64,000 nucleotides of DNA from Flammeovirgaceae bacterium UBA6059 (GTDB lineage Bacteria > Bacteroidota > Bacteroidia > Cytophagales > Cyclobacteriaceae). The DNA is taken from NCBI GenBank assembly GCA_002435755.1, contig DIYH01000038.1, forward strand, positions 1-64,000. Reading direction: 5' to 3'. The first letter of the stretch is position 1; every line of letters starts with the position of its first letter. A program made the position numbers and the translations under genes. Below the pieces are notes generated by a model. The model saw only the letters and a program-made list of their open reading frames with translations. It ran no database searches and was not told the origin of the DNA. Of the stretch, positions 15,167-23,155 are shown one piece after another.

Positions 15167-16798
15167 TCAACTTTCTGCTAAAAACGGATATCGGTAGTCA
15201 TGGGGCGGATCAAATGTTTCTTTGATCGTTCTTGGACTTACCCATCTAAGCAAGTTGAGATAAGATCCGGCTTTATCATTGGTGCCTGATCCGCGGCTGC
15301 CGCCAAATGGCTGTTGTCCCACAACAGCACCAGTTGGCTTATCGTTAATGTAAAAGTTGCCAGCTGCATGTACAAGTTTCTTCGTCGCTAATTCAACAGC
15401 ATAACGATCCTGACTAAACACTGCACCTGTCAGAGCGTAAGGTGAGGTTTGGTCTACTAATTCTAATGTCTCCTCGAAACGCTCAGCCTGATATACATAG
15501 ATAGTAATCACAGGTCCAAATATTTCCTCACACATGGTCCTGTACGTAGGGTCCTGACTAAGAATGATCGTAGGTTCTATGAAGTAGCCAACAGACTTAT
15601 CATATCCTCCACCAGCGATGATCTCAACCATCTTATTGTCCTTAGCTTCATTGATGTAAGCAGCAATCTTATCAAATGACCTTTCGTCGATCACGGCATT
15701 AACGAAGTTGCTGAAATCCTCAGGAGAACCCATTTTGAGACTCTTTATGTCTTCGATGAGGTAATCCTGCACTTCTGGCCAAAGATTGTCGGGAATATAG
15801 GCCCTGGAAGCAGCGCTGCATTTTTGTCCCTGAAACTCAAAAGCACCTCTAATTATTCCGGTAGCCAGAGCTTTGGCATCCGCAGATTTATGAGCAACGA
15901 TAAAATCTTTGCCACCGGTTTCGCCTACAATGCGAGGATAGGTGCGATAGCCCGTAATATTCTCACCAATCGTTTTCCAGAGGTGTTGGAAAACACCCGT
16001 ACTGCCAGTAAAATGCAGCCCCGCAAAGTCCGGGTGCTTAAAAATGACGTCCCCAGCTACAGGTCCATCTACGTAGATAAGGTTGATCACACCATCAGGC
16101 AAGCCTGCTTCCTTGAAAACTTCCATGATCACTTGTGCTGAATACACTTGTGTATAAGCTGGCTTCCATACCACGGTATTTCCCATCAAGGCTGCTGATG
16201 CGGGCAGGTTTCCGGAGATAGCCGTAAAGTTGAAAGGAGTGATGGCGAAAACGAAACCTTCCAGTGGCCTGTACTCCAGTCGGTTCCAAATTCCTGGAGC
16301 GGACTCAGGTTGACCTTCATAGATCTCGGTCATGTAGGCTACATTGAACCTCAAGAAGTCTATGAACTCACATGCCGCGTCAATCTCCGCCTGGAAAGCG
16401 TTTTTAGACTGTCCCAACATGGTGGCAGCATTGATTTTTGCCCGGTAAGGACCAGCGATAAGGTCTGCGGCTTTGAGAAAGACACTTGCACGATGTTCCC
16501 AACTCAAATTGGCCCAGGCTTCTTTGGCTCCAAGGGCAGAATTGACTGCTAACTCAACATGCGATCTGTCTCCCTCATGGAAATACCCAAGCGTATGCTG
16601 GTGGTCGTATGGGGGGGACATTCTTATCTTGTTGCCCGTCCGTACTTCCTCACTCCCTATATACATCGGAGCGTCGATTTCCTGACTTCTAAGTTCTTTG
16701 ACCGCCGCTTTGAGGGCCGCTTTCTCTTCGGACCCTGGCGCATAACTTAGTACCGGTTCATTAATAGGTAGCGGTACTTCATATACTCCTTTTGGCAT
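15167..16798 (-). CDS. pruA: L-glutamate gamma-semialdehyde dehydrogenase (1-pyrroline-5-carboxylate dehydrogenase)
   Basis: This 543-residue enzyme oxidises glutamate semialdehyde to glutamate with NAD+ as the second step of proline breakdown. It has Asn190 (ITPFNFTAISGN), Glu293 (VGETGGKDF) and nucleophile Cys327 (FQGQKCSAASR), the last being the P5CDH form of the motif. Length and the N-terminal segment (NEPVLSYAPGS) fit the stand-alone RocA/human ALDH4-type enzyme rather than the bifunctional PutA. No proline dehydrogenase gene lies in the window. A TAnnTTTG box at 16836-16843 gives a plausible promoter with a leader of about 30 bases. Confidence 0.95.
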   Translation of the reverse strand: MPKGVYEVPLPINEPVLSYAPGSEEKAALKAAVKELRSQEIDAPMYIGSEEVRTGNKIRMSPPYDHQHTLGYFHEGDRSHVELAVNSALGAKEAWANLSWEHRASVFLKAADLIAGPYRAKINAATMLGQSKNAFQAEIDAACEFIDFLRFNVAYMTEIYEGQPESAPGIWNRLEYRPLEGFVFAITPFNFTAISGNLPASAALMGNTVVWKPAYTQVYSAQVIMEVFKEAGLPDGVINLIYVDGPVAGDVIFKHPDFAGLHFTGSTGVFQHLWKTIGENITGYRTYPRIVGETGGKDFIVAHKSADAKALATGIIRGAFEFQGQKCSAASRAYIPDNLWPEVQDYLIEDIKSLKMGSPEDFSNFVNAVIDERSFDKIAAYINEAKDNKMVEIIAGGGYDKSVGYFIEPTIILSQDPTYRTMCEEIFGPVITIYVYQAERFEETLELVDQTSPYALTGAVFSQDRYAVELATKKLVHAAGNFYINDKPTGAVVGQQPFGGSRGSGTNDKAGSYLNLLRWVSPRTIKETFDPPHDYRYPFLAES

Positions 16799-16835
16799 TT
16801 TTTTATGGGTTTGTTGCTATCGAAAAATTCCAGCG

Positions 16836-16843
16836 CAAATCTA
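16836..16843 (-). promoter_or_regulatory. -7 promoter box of pruA
   Basis: The minus strand reads TAGATTTG followed by CGC, a perfect TAnnTTTG match 37 bases before the ATG. No clear -33 TTG at normal spacing. Confidence 0.5.
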
Positions 16844-16864
16844 AGCATTACCTATCAGGCTTCC

Positions 16865-17566
16865 TTAGAATAGTGACTTCAAATCAGAAAGGCAGCTGAT
16901 CTCCATAGTGACCGCATGATCATGCGCTTTTCCGGTAGGATTGTAGTAGACTTGATCAATATCTGCATTGATAGCGCCCTGTATGTCGGTGTTGAGATTA
17001 TCACCAATCATGACACATTCACTCTTATCAGCGCTGATCTTTTCAAGTGTGTATTCGAATATGCGCGCTGCAGGTTTTTTGGCCCCACACGATTCAGATG
17101 TAATGACATGATCAAAGTAAGGAGCTAAACCGGATCTGGAAAGTTTTGTGGATTGCACATCGTTGAAACCGTTCGTGATGATATGCATACTGTAGTGTTG
17201 CACCAGGTAATCAAGAACCTCGAAAGCATAAGCCATGGTGTGTGTCTTCTCCGGACAGCCATGGACATATCTGGCATCAATGTCCCGGGGCTGATACTGC
17301 AGCGGTAAGTTGAGCTGATCAAATATCTTATTGAACCGTTGGGTCCTGATGACATGCTTCGATATCTGTCCCTTATTATAACTGGTCCACAGTTGCTCGT
17401 TGATCTCGAAGAAAGTTGCTACAAACTCCTTATCAGAAAAATTACCATTAGTCGATAGGTTGTACTCTTTATATAGCTCTGTTAACGTCTCAGCGGCATT
17501 GCGATCATAGTCCCACAAGGTATGGTCTAGGTCGAAAAGGATATGCTTGTATTTTGATGCCGCCAT
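16865..17566 (-). CDS. YjjG-family noncanonical pyrimidine nucleotidase (HAD hydrolase)
   Basis: This 233-residue HAD phosphatase has motif I FDLDHTLWDYD (nucleophile Asp12, acid Asp14), motif II in HIITNGF, motif III Lys in GAKKPAARIF and motif IV MIGDNLNTDI. L-W-D-Y-D and the GDNLNTDI line are typical of YjjG/YfnB, which dephosphorylate damaged pyrimidine nucleotides and help avoid their incorporation. ATG 17566 is preferred over the in-frame ATG at 17602, because the latter overlaps the ArsR gene by 26 bases and adds a non-conserved tail. It follows the ArsR gene by 10 bases, so the two are probably co-transcribed. Confidence 0.88.
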   Translation of the reverse strand: MAASKYKHILFDLDHTLWDYDRNAAETLTELYKEYNLSTNGNFSDKEFVATFFEINEQLWTSYNKGQISKHVIRTQRFNKIFDQLNLPLQYQPRDIDARYVHGCPEKTHTMAYAFEVLDYLVQHYSMHIITNGFNDVQSTKLSRSGLAPYFDHVITSESCGAKKPAARIFEYTLEKISADKSECVMIGDNLNTDIQGAINADIDQVYYNPTGKAHDHAVTMEISCLSDLKSLF

Positions 17567-17576
17567 AGCCAAACAA

Positions 17577-17960
17577 CTATGCTTTCCAGGACTTGTTTTC
17601 AATCTTATTGATTGATAGTTCTCGATTGGAGTACATCACATCATAAGCGTCCAAATCCTTCTCTAGTTGAATATCTCGTTTCAAGAAGTTAAATATCTGA
17701 TTGACAATGTCATAAACCTCATCTTTTATAGTATAAAATATGAATTGATCGACTTTGCGCGAACTGACCAGACCCGCATTACGTAGATAGCTGATATGTC
17801 TGGAAGTCTTGGTTTGAGTGAAGTCAAGTATCTGTTCCATATCCGATATGCACGCTTCCTTACGGTAGAAAAGCACATTAAGGATGCGTATCCTCGACTC
17901 ATCCGAAAATGACTTGAAAATCTGACTACCGTAAAAAAGACTAAAATTCTTTAAGCGCAT
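17577..17960 (-). CDS. ArsR-family winged-helix regulator
   Basis: This 127-residue DNA-binding protein has the ArsR HTH: FKSFSDESRIRILNVLFYRKEACISDMEQILDFTQTKTSRHISYLRNAGLV, the last part being the recognition helix. The wing follows in VSSRKVDQFIFYTIKD. No metal-binding cysteine pair of the ArsR/SmtB alpha-3 type is seen, so it probably senses something other than a thiol-bound metal, or acts constitutively. Such ArsR proteins are commonly found next to YjjG-type genes in Bacteroidota, which is how they lie here. Promoter box at 18000-18007. Confidence 0.9.
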   Translation of the reverse strand: MRLKNFSLFYGSQIFKSFSDESRIRILNVLFYRKEACISDMEQILDFTQTKTSRHISYLRNAGLVSSRKVDQFIFYTIKDEVYDIVNQIFNFLKRDIQLEKDLDAYDVMYSNRELSINKIENKSWKA

Positions 17961-17999
17961 TTTGTCTGAAGTCTGTTATAACATCAAGTGAGGCTACCG

Positions 18000-18007
18000 C
18001 AAATATA
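18000..18007 (-). promoter_or_regulatory. -7 promoter box of the ArsR-YjjG unit
   Basis: The minus strand reads TATATTTG followed by CGG, a perfect match to TAnnTTTG, 39 bases before the ArsR ATG. Confidence 0.5.
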
Positions 18008-18098
18008 GTCTGTACCGAGCCAAATGGTTTTTATTTGCTAGTTTTGACGCGCTCGGTCAACCGATGTTTGCTGCCACGCATTATAGAAAAAAGTGCTA

Positions 18099-18749
18099 AT
18101 GAATCATCCCCAAAAGTTATTTCTGCTGACAACACTCCTGCTCATCATGTTCATGGGATTAGTGATTGAATCAATGGCGCAGGGTGGACGTAGAGTGATC
18201 CAGTTTTCTGGTGTAGTGGTAGGAGAAGATAGTATATCTGGTGTCTCTGGAGTTCATATCTATGTGCCTAAGGCAGGTCGTGGTACCACTTCTAATCCGT
18301 ATGGTTATTATTCTATGCCGGTATTGCCGGGAGACAGTATTGTGGTAAGTGCAGTGGGCTATCAGAAGCAGAGTTTGATTATTCCAGGCGACCAAGGGGA
18401 CAAGATTACCGTGATCATTGAGCTATTGCCGGATACTACTATGCTTCCGGAGATCTCTATTTTCCCTTATCCTACTGAAGAGCTTTTTAAGAAAGCCATA
18501 TTAGCCTACGAACTTCCTTACCAGGAAGACCTAGACAATATGCAGCGATCATTGGGTGACGAGTTGCTAAGAAGAATGTATGGCAATGAGCCTATGAGTG
18601 CAGGTGCCAATCACCGTTATTATATGGATCAGCAGATGCTGGCAGTACAGGATCGCTACCAACCCCGGTCTATTCCCCTTCTTAATCCATTTGCCTGGGC
18701 ACAGTTCATCAAGTCGATCAAGCGGGGAGATCTCAAAAACAAGAATTAA
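18099..18749 (+). CDS. exported protein with carboxypeptidase-regulatory-like domain
   Basis: This 216-residue protein begins with a signal peptide (FLLTTLLLIMFMGLVIESMAQ). Residues ~30-110 form a CarboxypepD_reg-like beta-sandwich: FSGVVVGEDSISGVSGVHIYVP, TSNPYGYYSMPVLPGDSIVVSAVGYQ. The same domain leads SusC-type receptors, but here it stands alone with a ~100-residue C-terminal part of unknown function. Likely periplasmic or outer-membrane attached. ATG 18099 is preferred to the GTG two codons upstream. The gene ends in a 4-base tail-to-tail overlap with the small gene at 18746. Confidence 0.85.
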   Translation: MNHPQKLFLLTTLLLIMFMGLVIESMAQGGRRVIQFSGVVVGEDSISGVSGVHIYVPKAGRGTTSNPYGYYSMPVLPGDSIVVSAVGYQKQSLIIPGDQGDKITVIIELLPDTTMLPEISIFPYPTEELFKKAILAYELPYQEDLDNMQRSLGDELLRRMYGNEPMSAGANHRYYMDQQMLAVQDRYQPRSIPLLNPFAWAQFIKSIKRGDLKNKN

Positions 18750-18982
18750 CCTACTTGTCTTAATTGGGTCATAAGACCTTCTGCCTTTCTGCCCTCCTCC
18801 GACAGTGAAATCGTAGACTGATCAAATGAGACAAGTCCATCACATTTCATCCTGATCAGTTCATACTTTGCTACTATATCCAACTCAGTCATGAGCGGGT
18901 CATTTCTATCAATCGAGTGCTCTTGATAGAGTTTTGCTAACATTTGTCGGAAAGTTAGATCTGTTCGAAGCAAGTATTCCAT
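18746..18982 (-). CDS. small uncharacterised protein (78 residues)
   Basis: No known family was recognised. The predicted product is mostly helical and has a segment like a degenerate winged helix (TELDIVAKYELIRMKCDGLVSFDQSTISLSEEGRKAEG), the last part resembling the wing and final helix of HTH proteins. The ATG at 18982 is preferred; an in-frame TTG at 19024 would add 14 basic residues. It overlaps the convergent gene by 4 bases, and no overlapping plus-strand gene competes for it. Confidence 0.55.
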   Translation of the reverse strand: MEYLLRTDLTFRQMLAKLYQEHSIDRNDPLMTELDIVAKYELIRMKCDGLVSFDQSTISLSEEGRKAEGLMTQLRQVG

Positions 18983-19129
18983 CTTTTGATTTTGGTTTCG
19001 GTGATACTTTTGTCGGAGCTTCAAAGATGTCTTATAGGTTATACTACTTTTATGAGCTTCATTTTAAGAAGTCATGATAAATGTCAGGATATCAAGTGTG
19101 ACACATATCAGGATTCGTTGAAGAGGGAG

Positions 19130-19630
19130 CTAATAACCCTCGCAGTTGACGGCCATGATCTCATAGGCAAACTCCAGCCCCAGACTAGCAGCTGTGTCCC
19201 AATCACGGCAGGCACCTCGAGTATTTCCCTGCTCCAACTTCACAGTACCGCGATTGAGATAGGCTTCTACGAAATTGGGGTCAATCTCGACCACCTTGTC
19301 ATAGTCGGCAATAGATTTATCTGATTGACCAGATACAAAGTAACTGTGGGCACGGTCAAAATAGGCGTGAACATAACCTGGATCCTTTTCAATGCTCTTG
19401 GTATAGTCCTCAATAGCCAGGGAGGATTCATTGATAAGTGAAAAATAGTACCCTCTGAGATGATAGGCCCTACCAGAATCATTCTTTCTGATCAAATCAT
19501 TTGCTCTTTTGAGCGCTTTCTCATTTTTGCCTTTGTTGATCAGTTTTGCCAACCGACGTTCCTTCGCATTTTGTGCCAGGCATAAGTGAGCTCCCAATAG
19601 AAGGATCAGAATAAGACAATACCTTTTCAT
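19130..19630 (-). CDS. exported tetratricopeptide-repeat protein
   Basis: This 166-residue protein has a signal peptide (RYCLILILLLGAHLCLAQ) and about three TPR units, clearest in SSLAIEDYTKSIEKDPGYVHAYFDRAHSY and KSIADYDKVVEIDPNFVEAYLNRGTV. The end, NTRGACRDWDTAASLGLEFA, is a common closing motif of Bacteroidota TPR proteins (G-x-x-x-A-C-x-D-W). It is probably a periplasmic protein-protein adaptor; partner unknown. A -7 box at 19635-19642 lies so close to the ATG that the transcript would have almost no leader. Confidence 0.87.
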   Translation of the reverse strand: MKRYCLILILLLGAHLCLAQNAKERRLAKLINKGKNEKALKRANDLIRKNDSGRAYHLRGYYFSLINESSLAIEDYTKSIEKDPGYVHAYFDRAHSYFVSGQSDKSIADYDKVVEIDPNFVEAYLNRGTVKLEQGNTRGACRDWDTAASLGLEFAYEIMAVNCEGY

Positions 19631-19634
19631 AGCG

Positions 19635-19642
19635 CAAAGTTA
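19635..19642 (-). promoter_or_regulatory. -7 promoter box close to the TPR gene start
   Basis: The minus strand reads TAACTTTG followed by CGC and then, two bases later, the ATG. If the box is used, transcription would start at or within a few bases of the start codon, giving a leaderless or near-leaderless message. Confidence 0.4.
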
Positions 19643-19701
19643 GTGCAATCTGAGATGTGGGGATATACCAACATTTCACTCACACATCTTATTAGAAACT
19701 C

Positions 19702-19799
19702 CCCCATTCGATGGGGCACACATAACCCCAACCATCGTGTTTTTAGCAGAAAAGCTTTTCTACAGCTTTGATATAGGTCGAAACGCGGGTTTTACCCGC
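19702..19799 (+). promoter_or_regulatory. structured leader/operator region before the SusC gene
   Basis: Four structured elements lie in the 211 bases between the divergent TPR and SusC genes. A hairpin CCCCAT/ATGGGG (19702-19707 with 19711-19716) competes with CGATGG/CCATCG (19709-19714 with about 19731-19736), since both use the ATGG at 19711. A 14-base perfect palindrome AGAAAAGCTTTTCT lies at 19748-19761. A hairpin GCGGGT/ACCCGC lies at 19785-19790 with 19794-19799, about 40 bases before the ATG. Any of them could be an operator or leader element; none has a U-run, so none is a standard terminator. Confidence 0.35.
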
Positions 19800-19841
19800 T
19801 AATCGAAAAATCATTTTGCAAAACAACTAAACGATTACTGT

Positions 19842-22800
19842 ATGAAAGCAAAACTACTCATGATCATCCTTGTGCTCGGCGTATGTGTACATCCGTCGCT
19901 AGCCCAGGAAAGGAACATTACCGGTAGGGTAGTGGACGAAAACGGTGATGGATTACCGGGGGTCAATGTCATTCTCAAAGGCACGACCACCGGTACGACA
20001 TCTGACATTGACGGTAACTACAAACTCACCATACCCAGAAATGGGGGGGATGGTGCTACGTTAGTTTTCTCGTTTATCGGGTTGACCTCTACCGAGGAAA
20101 TTGTCGGGGCACGCTCCACCATTGATGTGACGATGGCGGCAGATACGCAACAACTGTCTGAGGTCGTAGTGACCGCTATAGGTATTGAGCGAGAAAAAAA
20201 GGCACTTGGCTATGCGGTGACTGATGTAGGGGGAGACGCCCTCAAGCAGCGAGCTGAGCCAGATCCGATCAGAGCCCTAACGGGTAAAGTACCGGGTGTT
20301 AACATCAGCGGTACAGGTGGTGGCGTTGGTAGTTCGACGAATATCACTATTCGCGGTAACTCCTCTATGACGGGTAATAATCAACCACTTTTTGTGGTAG
20401 ATGGTGTGCCTTTTGACAACTCTGTCACCAAATCCACACAAACCCAGGACAACTTTAATCAGGGTAACTTTAACTCTAACAGGGCCTTTGATATTGATCC
20501 GAATAACATCGAATCTATGACTGTGCTCAAGGGAGCTTCGGCTGCTGCGTTGTATGGATCAAGAGCTGCAAATGGTGTGATTGTGATTACGACTAAAGCA
20601 GCTTCTCGCGGTGAGAAAAAGGGCATGGAAGTGACCTACAATTCATCTTATAGCGTCGAGCAGATCGCTATGAGTCCTGAGTATCAAGACCAGTACGCAC
20701 AGGGTAATATCAACGGCTCTGTCAACTTTAACTTCAACAATGGGTTCTTCGGTACCTGGGGACCTCCGTATTGGTTGATTAATCAGGAGATCCAGGCGGG
20801 CCGCACTGTAAACCATCCATTGTTTAGAAAGTACGGAGATCCGTCTACTGCACTATACGCCGGAGACCAGTATCCTGAAATACTTGAATCAGTAGATGAA
20901 GTAAGGGCATACACGGACAACTTTAGCAATTTTTTCCAGAATGGAAAGGTGGTAGAAAACTCCGTGCAGGTCACAAGTGGGGGAGCCAACACGAGCTTAA
21001 CGGCGGGCATATCGCGCACTAATAACGAGGGTATCATTCCGTTTGATGAGGTTACTCGTACCAGTGTCAACTTTGGTGGACGTGCTCAGTTGGCAAATGG
21101 ACTTTTTCTTAATGGAAGTATTACCTACGTAGAAACAGATCAGCGTGTATCTCAACAAGGTGCTCAGATTGCAGCTGGTGTTAATGCAGGGGGATCTTCT
21201 GTGATAGGGATGTTGTATTTGTTGAGTCCTACGTATGACTTGACCAACAACCCTTACGTCAACAGAAGAACCGGGGGTAGTATCTACTATCGCAATGGTT
21301 TTGACAATCCTTATTGGGTGGCAGAGTTTGCACCATTTAGAAGTACTGTTAATCGCTATTTTGGTAATGCAACTGCAGGATATGAGTTCTTCGATTGGCT
21401 GACTGTTACTTATAAGTTTGGTTTCAATGCCTATACTGATCGAAGAAGTAGCCTTGTTCCCGCCGGAGCAGAAACTACTCCCCAAGGCACTTACACCATC
21501 GATGACATTTTCAATGAGGAGCTTGATGGCAACTTACTTATCACTATGGATCGAGATCTCAACCAAGACCTTAATATCCGGGCGTTAGTAGGACATAATG
21601 CTAATCAGAGAACATTTGAGCAAACTACTGTCGTTGGTGCCGGCATTATTGCCAGAGGGATCGATCGCATTGTCAATACTTCTACGCAGTTGATGAGAAG
21701 GGATTTCTTCCAACAGCAGCGCTTTCATGGAGTATTTGCCGATCTGTCTTTGAGCTTCAGAGATTATGCCTTCTTGAATATAGTTGGTAGAAATGATTGG
21801 TCTTCTACTTTACCTCTTGATAATCGCAGTTATTTCTACCCTGGGGTTAGTGCATCTGTGGTATTGAGCGAGGCTGTCAGTTTGCCTTCGATCATCAACT
21901 TTGCCAAAGTACGAGCAGGTATCACGCGAGTCGGTAATGAAGCCACTCCTTACTCCACAACTACTCCATTCCAGATCAACACAGCTTATACCAATTTCCA
22001 ATGGCCGTTGAGCAATAGGTTTGGAACGTTCAATATGGCGAACCAGTCGGAAATACAAGGTAGCCCGGGGTTATCACCAGAGTTCACCACTGAGTATGAA
22101 ATCGGTGCTGAAGTCACTTTACTTAACAATAAGATTGGTCTTGATGTGACTTACTATAACCGACAGACCACAGATCAGATAGTGCAGGTTGATGTCTCAA
22201 CTACCCAAGGCTATCGCCAAAGGATCACCAATATTGGGCAGGTGGACAACAGAGGAATAGAGATAGGTCTTGACCTGACACCTGTAGAGTTAGCGAATGG
22301 GTTCAAGTGGAACATCTTCTCTGCCTTCACCCGCAATGTTAGTGAGGTCGTAGACATAGGAGATGCGGATCAGATCTTCGTCAATGGATTTAATGGTAAT
22401 GGTGGTGCTATAGTACACCAGGTAGGTCAGCAGTACGGTCAAATATTCGGTTCGACCTGGCAGAGAGATGAGGAAGGTAATGTTCTCGTCAATCCAGCCA
22501 ACGGAAAGCCGTACACAGACAATGAACTTCAGATCATTGGTAACCCTAATCCTGAATGGACACTTGGTATGACAAACTCACTCTCTTGGAAGGGATTAAG
22601 TTTCTCAGTCTTGGTTGACTATGTGCATGGTGGTGAAATGTACTCTGTGACAGCAGATCAGATCATCAGCCGTGGAGTACTGGATGATCCTTTGAATACC
22701 GACCGTGCGCCAAAGCTTGGTCCTGGTGTCTTGGGTGATGGTGCAGGCAATGCACTACTCGACGAGAATGGACAGAAGATACGAAACAATGTGATGAACA

Positions 22801-23135
22801 CAGCTAACGACTGGGTATTCGTTAACAGTTGGGCTGCAGGTGGGGATGATAATACTGTGATCTATGATCGTACCACGATCCGTCTAAGAGAAGTTGTGTT
22901 GTCTTACAACATCCCTCAGCTGATACTTGATAAGACACCATTTGGCAGTGCCAGGATATCATTTTCCGGTAGGAACCTATGGTATGATGCCGTGAACTTC
23001 CCCGATGCATTGGACTTTGATCCTGAAGTGAGCGGACTTGGTGGAGGTAACATCCAGGGCGCTGCTCAAGGCCTTGACTTCATGGGTGTACCGACGACCA
23101 AGAGATATGGTGTGAACCTATCTGTGACCTTTTAA
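19842..23135 (+). CDS. SusC/RagA-family TonB-dependent outer-membrane transporter
   Basis: This 1097-residue protein has a signal peptide (to about residue 21, ...PSLAQ), a CarboxypepD_reg-like N-terminal domain (ITGRVVDENGDGLPGVNVILKGTTTGTTSDIDGNY), the link segment LSEVVVTAIGIEREKKALGYAV, a plug (PLFVVDGVPFDNS; MTVLKGASAAALYGSRAANGVIVITTK) and a C-terminal beta-barrel closing in KRYGVNLSVTF. All are standard for SusC receptors, which pair with SusD to import glycans or peptides with TonB energy. Neither a CAZyme nor a peptidase is nearby, so the substrate cannot be told. The SusD gene follows 20 bases later. Confidence 0.96.
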   Translation: MKAKLLMIILVLGVCVHPSLAQERNITGRVVDENGDGLPGVNVILKGTTTGTTSDIDGNYKLTIPRNGGDGATLVFSFIGLTSTEEIVGARSTIDVTMAADTQQLSEVVVTAIGIEREKKALGYAVTDVGGDALKQRAEPDPIRALTGKVPGVNISGTGGGVGSSTNITIRGNSSMTGNNQPLFVVDGVPFDNSVTKSTQTQDNFNQGNFNSNRAFDIDPNNIESMTVLKGASAAALYGSRAANGVIVITTKAASRGEKKGMEVTYNSSYSVEQIAMSPEYQDQYAQGNINGSVNFNFNNGFFGTWGPPYWLINQEIQAGRTVNHPLFRKYGDPSTALYAGDQYPEILESVDEVRAYTDNFSNFFQNGKVVENSVQVTSGGANTSLTAGISRTNNEGIIPFDEVTRTSVNFGGRAQLANGLFLNGSITYVETDQRVSQQGAQIAAGVNAGGSSVIGMLYLLSPTYDLTNNPYVNRRTGGSIYYRNGFDNPYWVAEFAPFRSTVNRYFGNATAGYEFFDWLTVTYKFGFNAYTDRRSSLVPAGAETTPQGTYTIDDIFNEELDGNLLITMDRDLNQDLNIRALVGHNANQRTFEQTTVVGAGIIARGIDRIVNTSTQLMRRDFFQQQRFHGVFADLSLSFRDYAFLNIVGRNDWSSTLPLDNRSYFYPGVSASVVLSEAVSLPSIINFAKVRAGITRVGNEATPYSTTTPFQINTAYTNFQWPLSNRFGTFNMANQSEIQGSPGLSPEFTTEYEIGAEVTLLNNKIGLDVTYYNRQTTDQIVQVDVSTTQGYRQRITNIGQVDNRGIEIGLDLTPVELANGFKWNIFSAFTRNVSEVVDIGDADQIFVNGFNGNGGAIVHQVGQQYGQIFGSTWQRDEEGNVLVNPANGKPYTDNELQIIGNPNPEWTLGMTNSLSWKGLSFSVLVDYVHGGEMYSVTADQIISRGVLDDPLNTDRAPKLGPGVLGDGAGNALLDENGQKIRNNVMNTANDWVFVNSWAAGGDDNTVIYDRTTIRLREVVLSYNIPQLILDKTPFGSARISFSGRNLWYDAVNFPDALDFDPEVSGLGGGNIQGAAQGLDFMGVPTTKRYGVNLSVTF

Positions 23136-23155
23136 TCATTCAAAAACTGAGAATA

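Noticed and set aside
18986..19324. 112-codon plus-strand ORF opposite the small gene and the TPR gene
   Set aside because: It is antisense to the TPR protein, whose signal peptide and repeats are clear; composition is that of a shadow frame.
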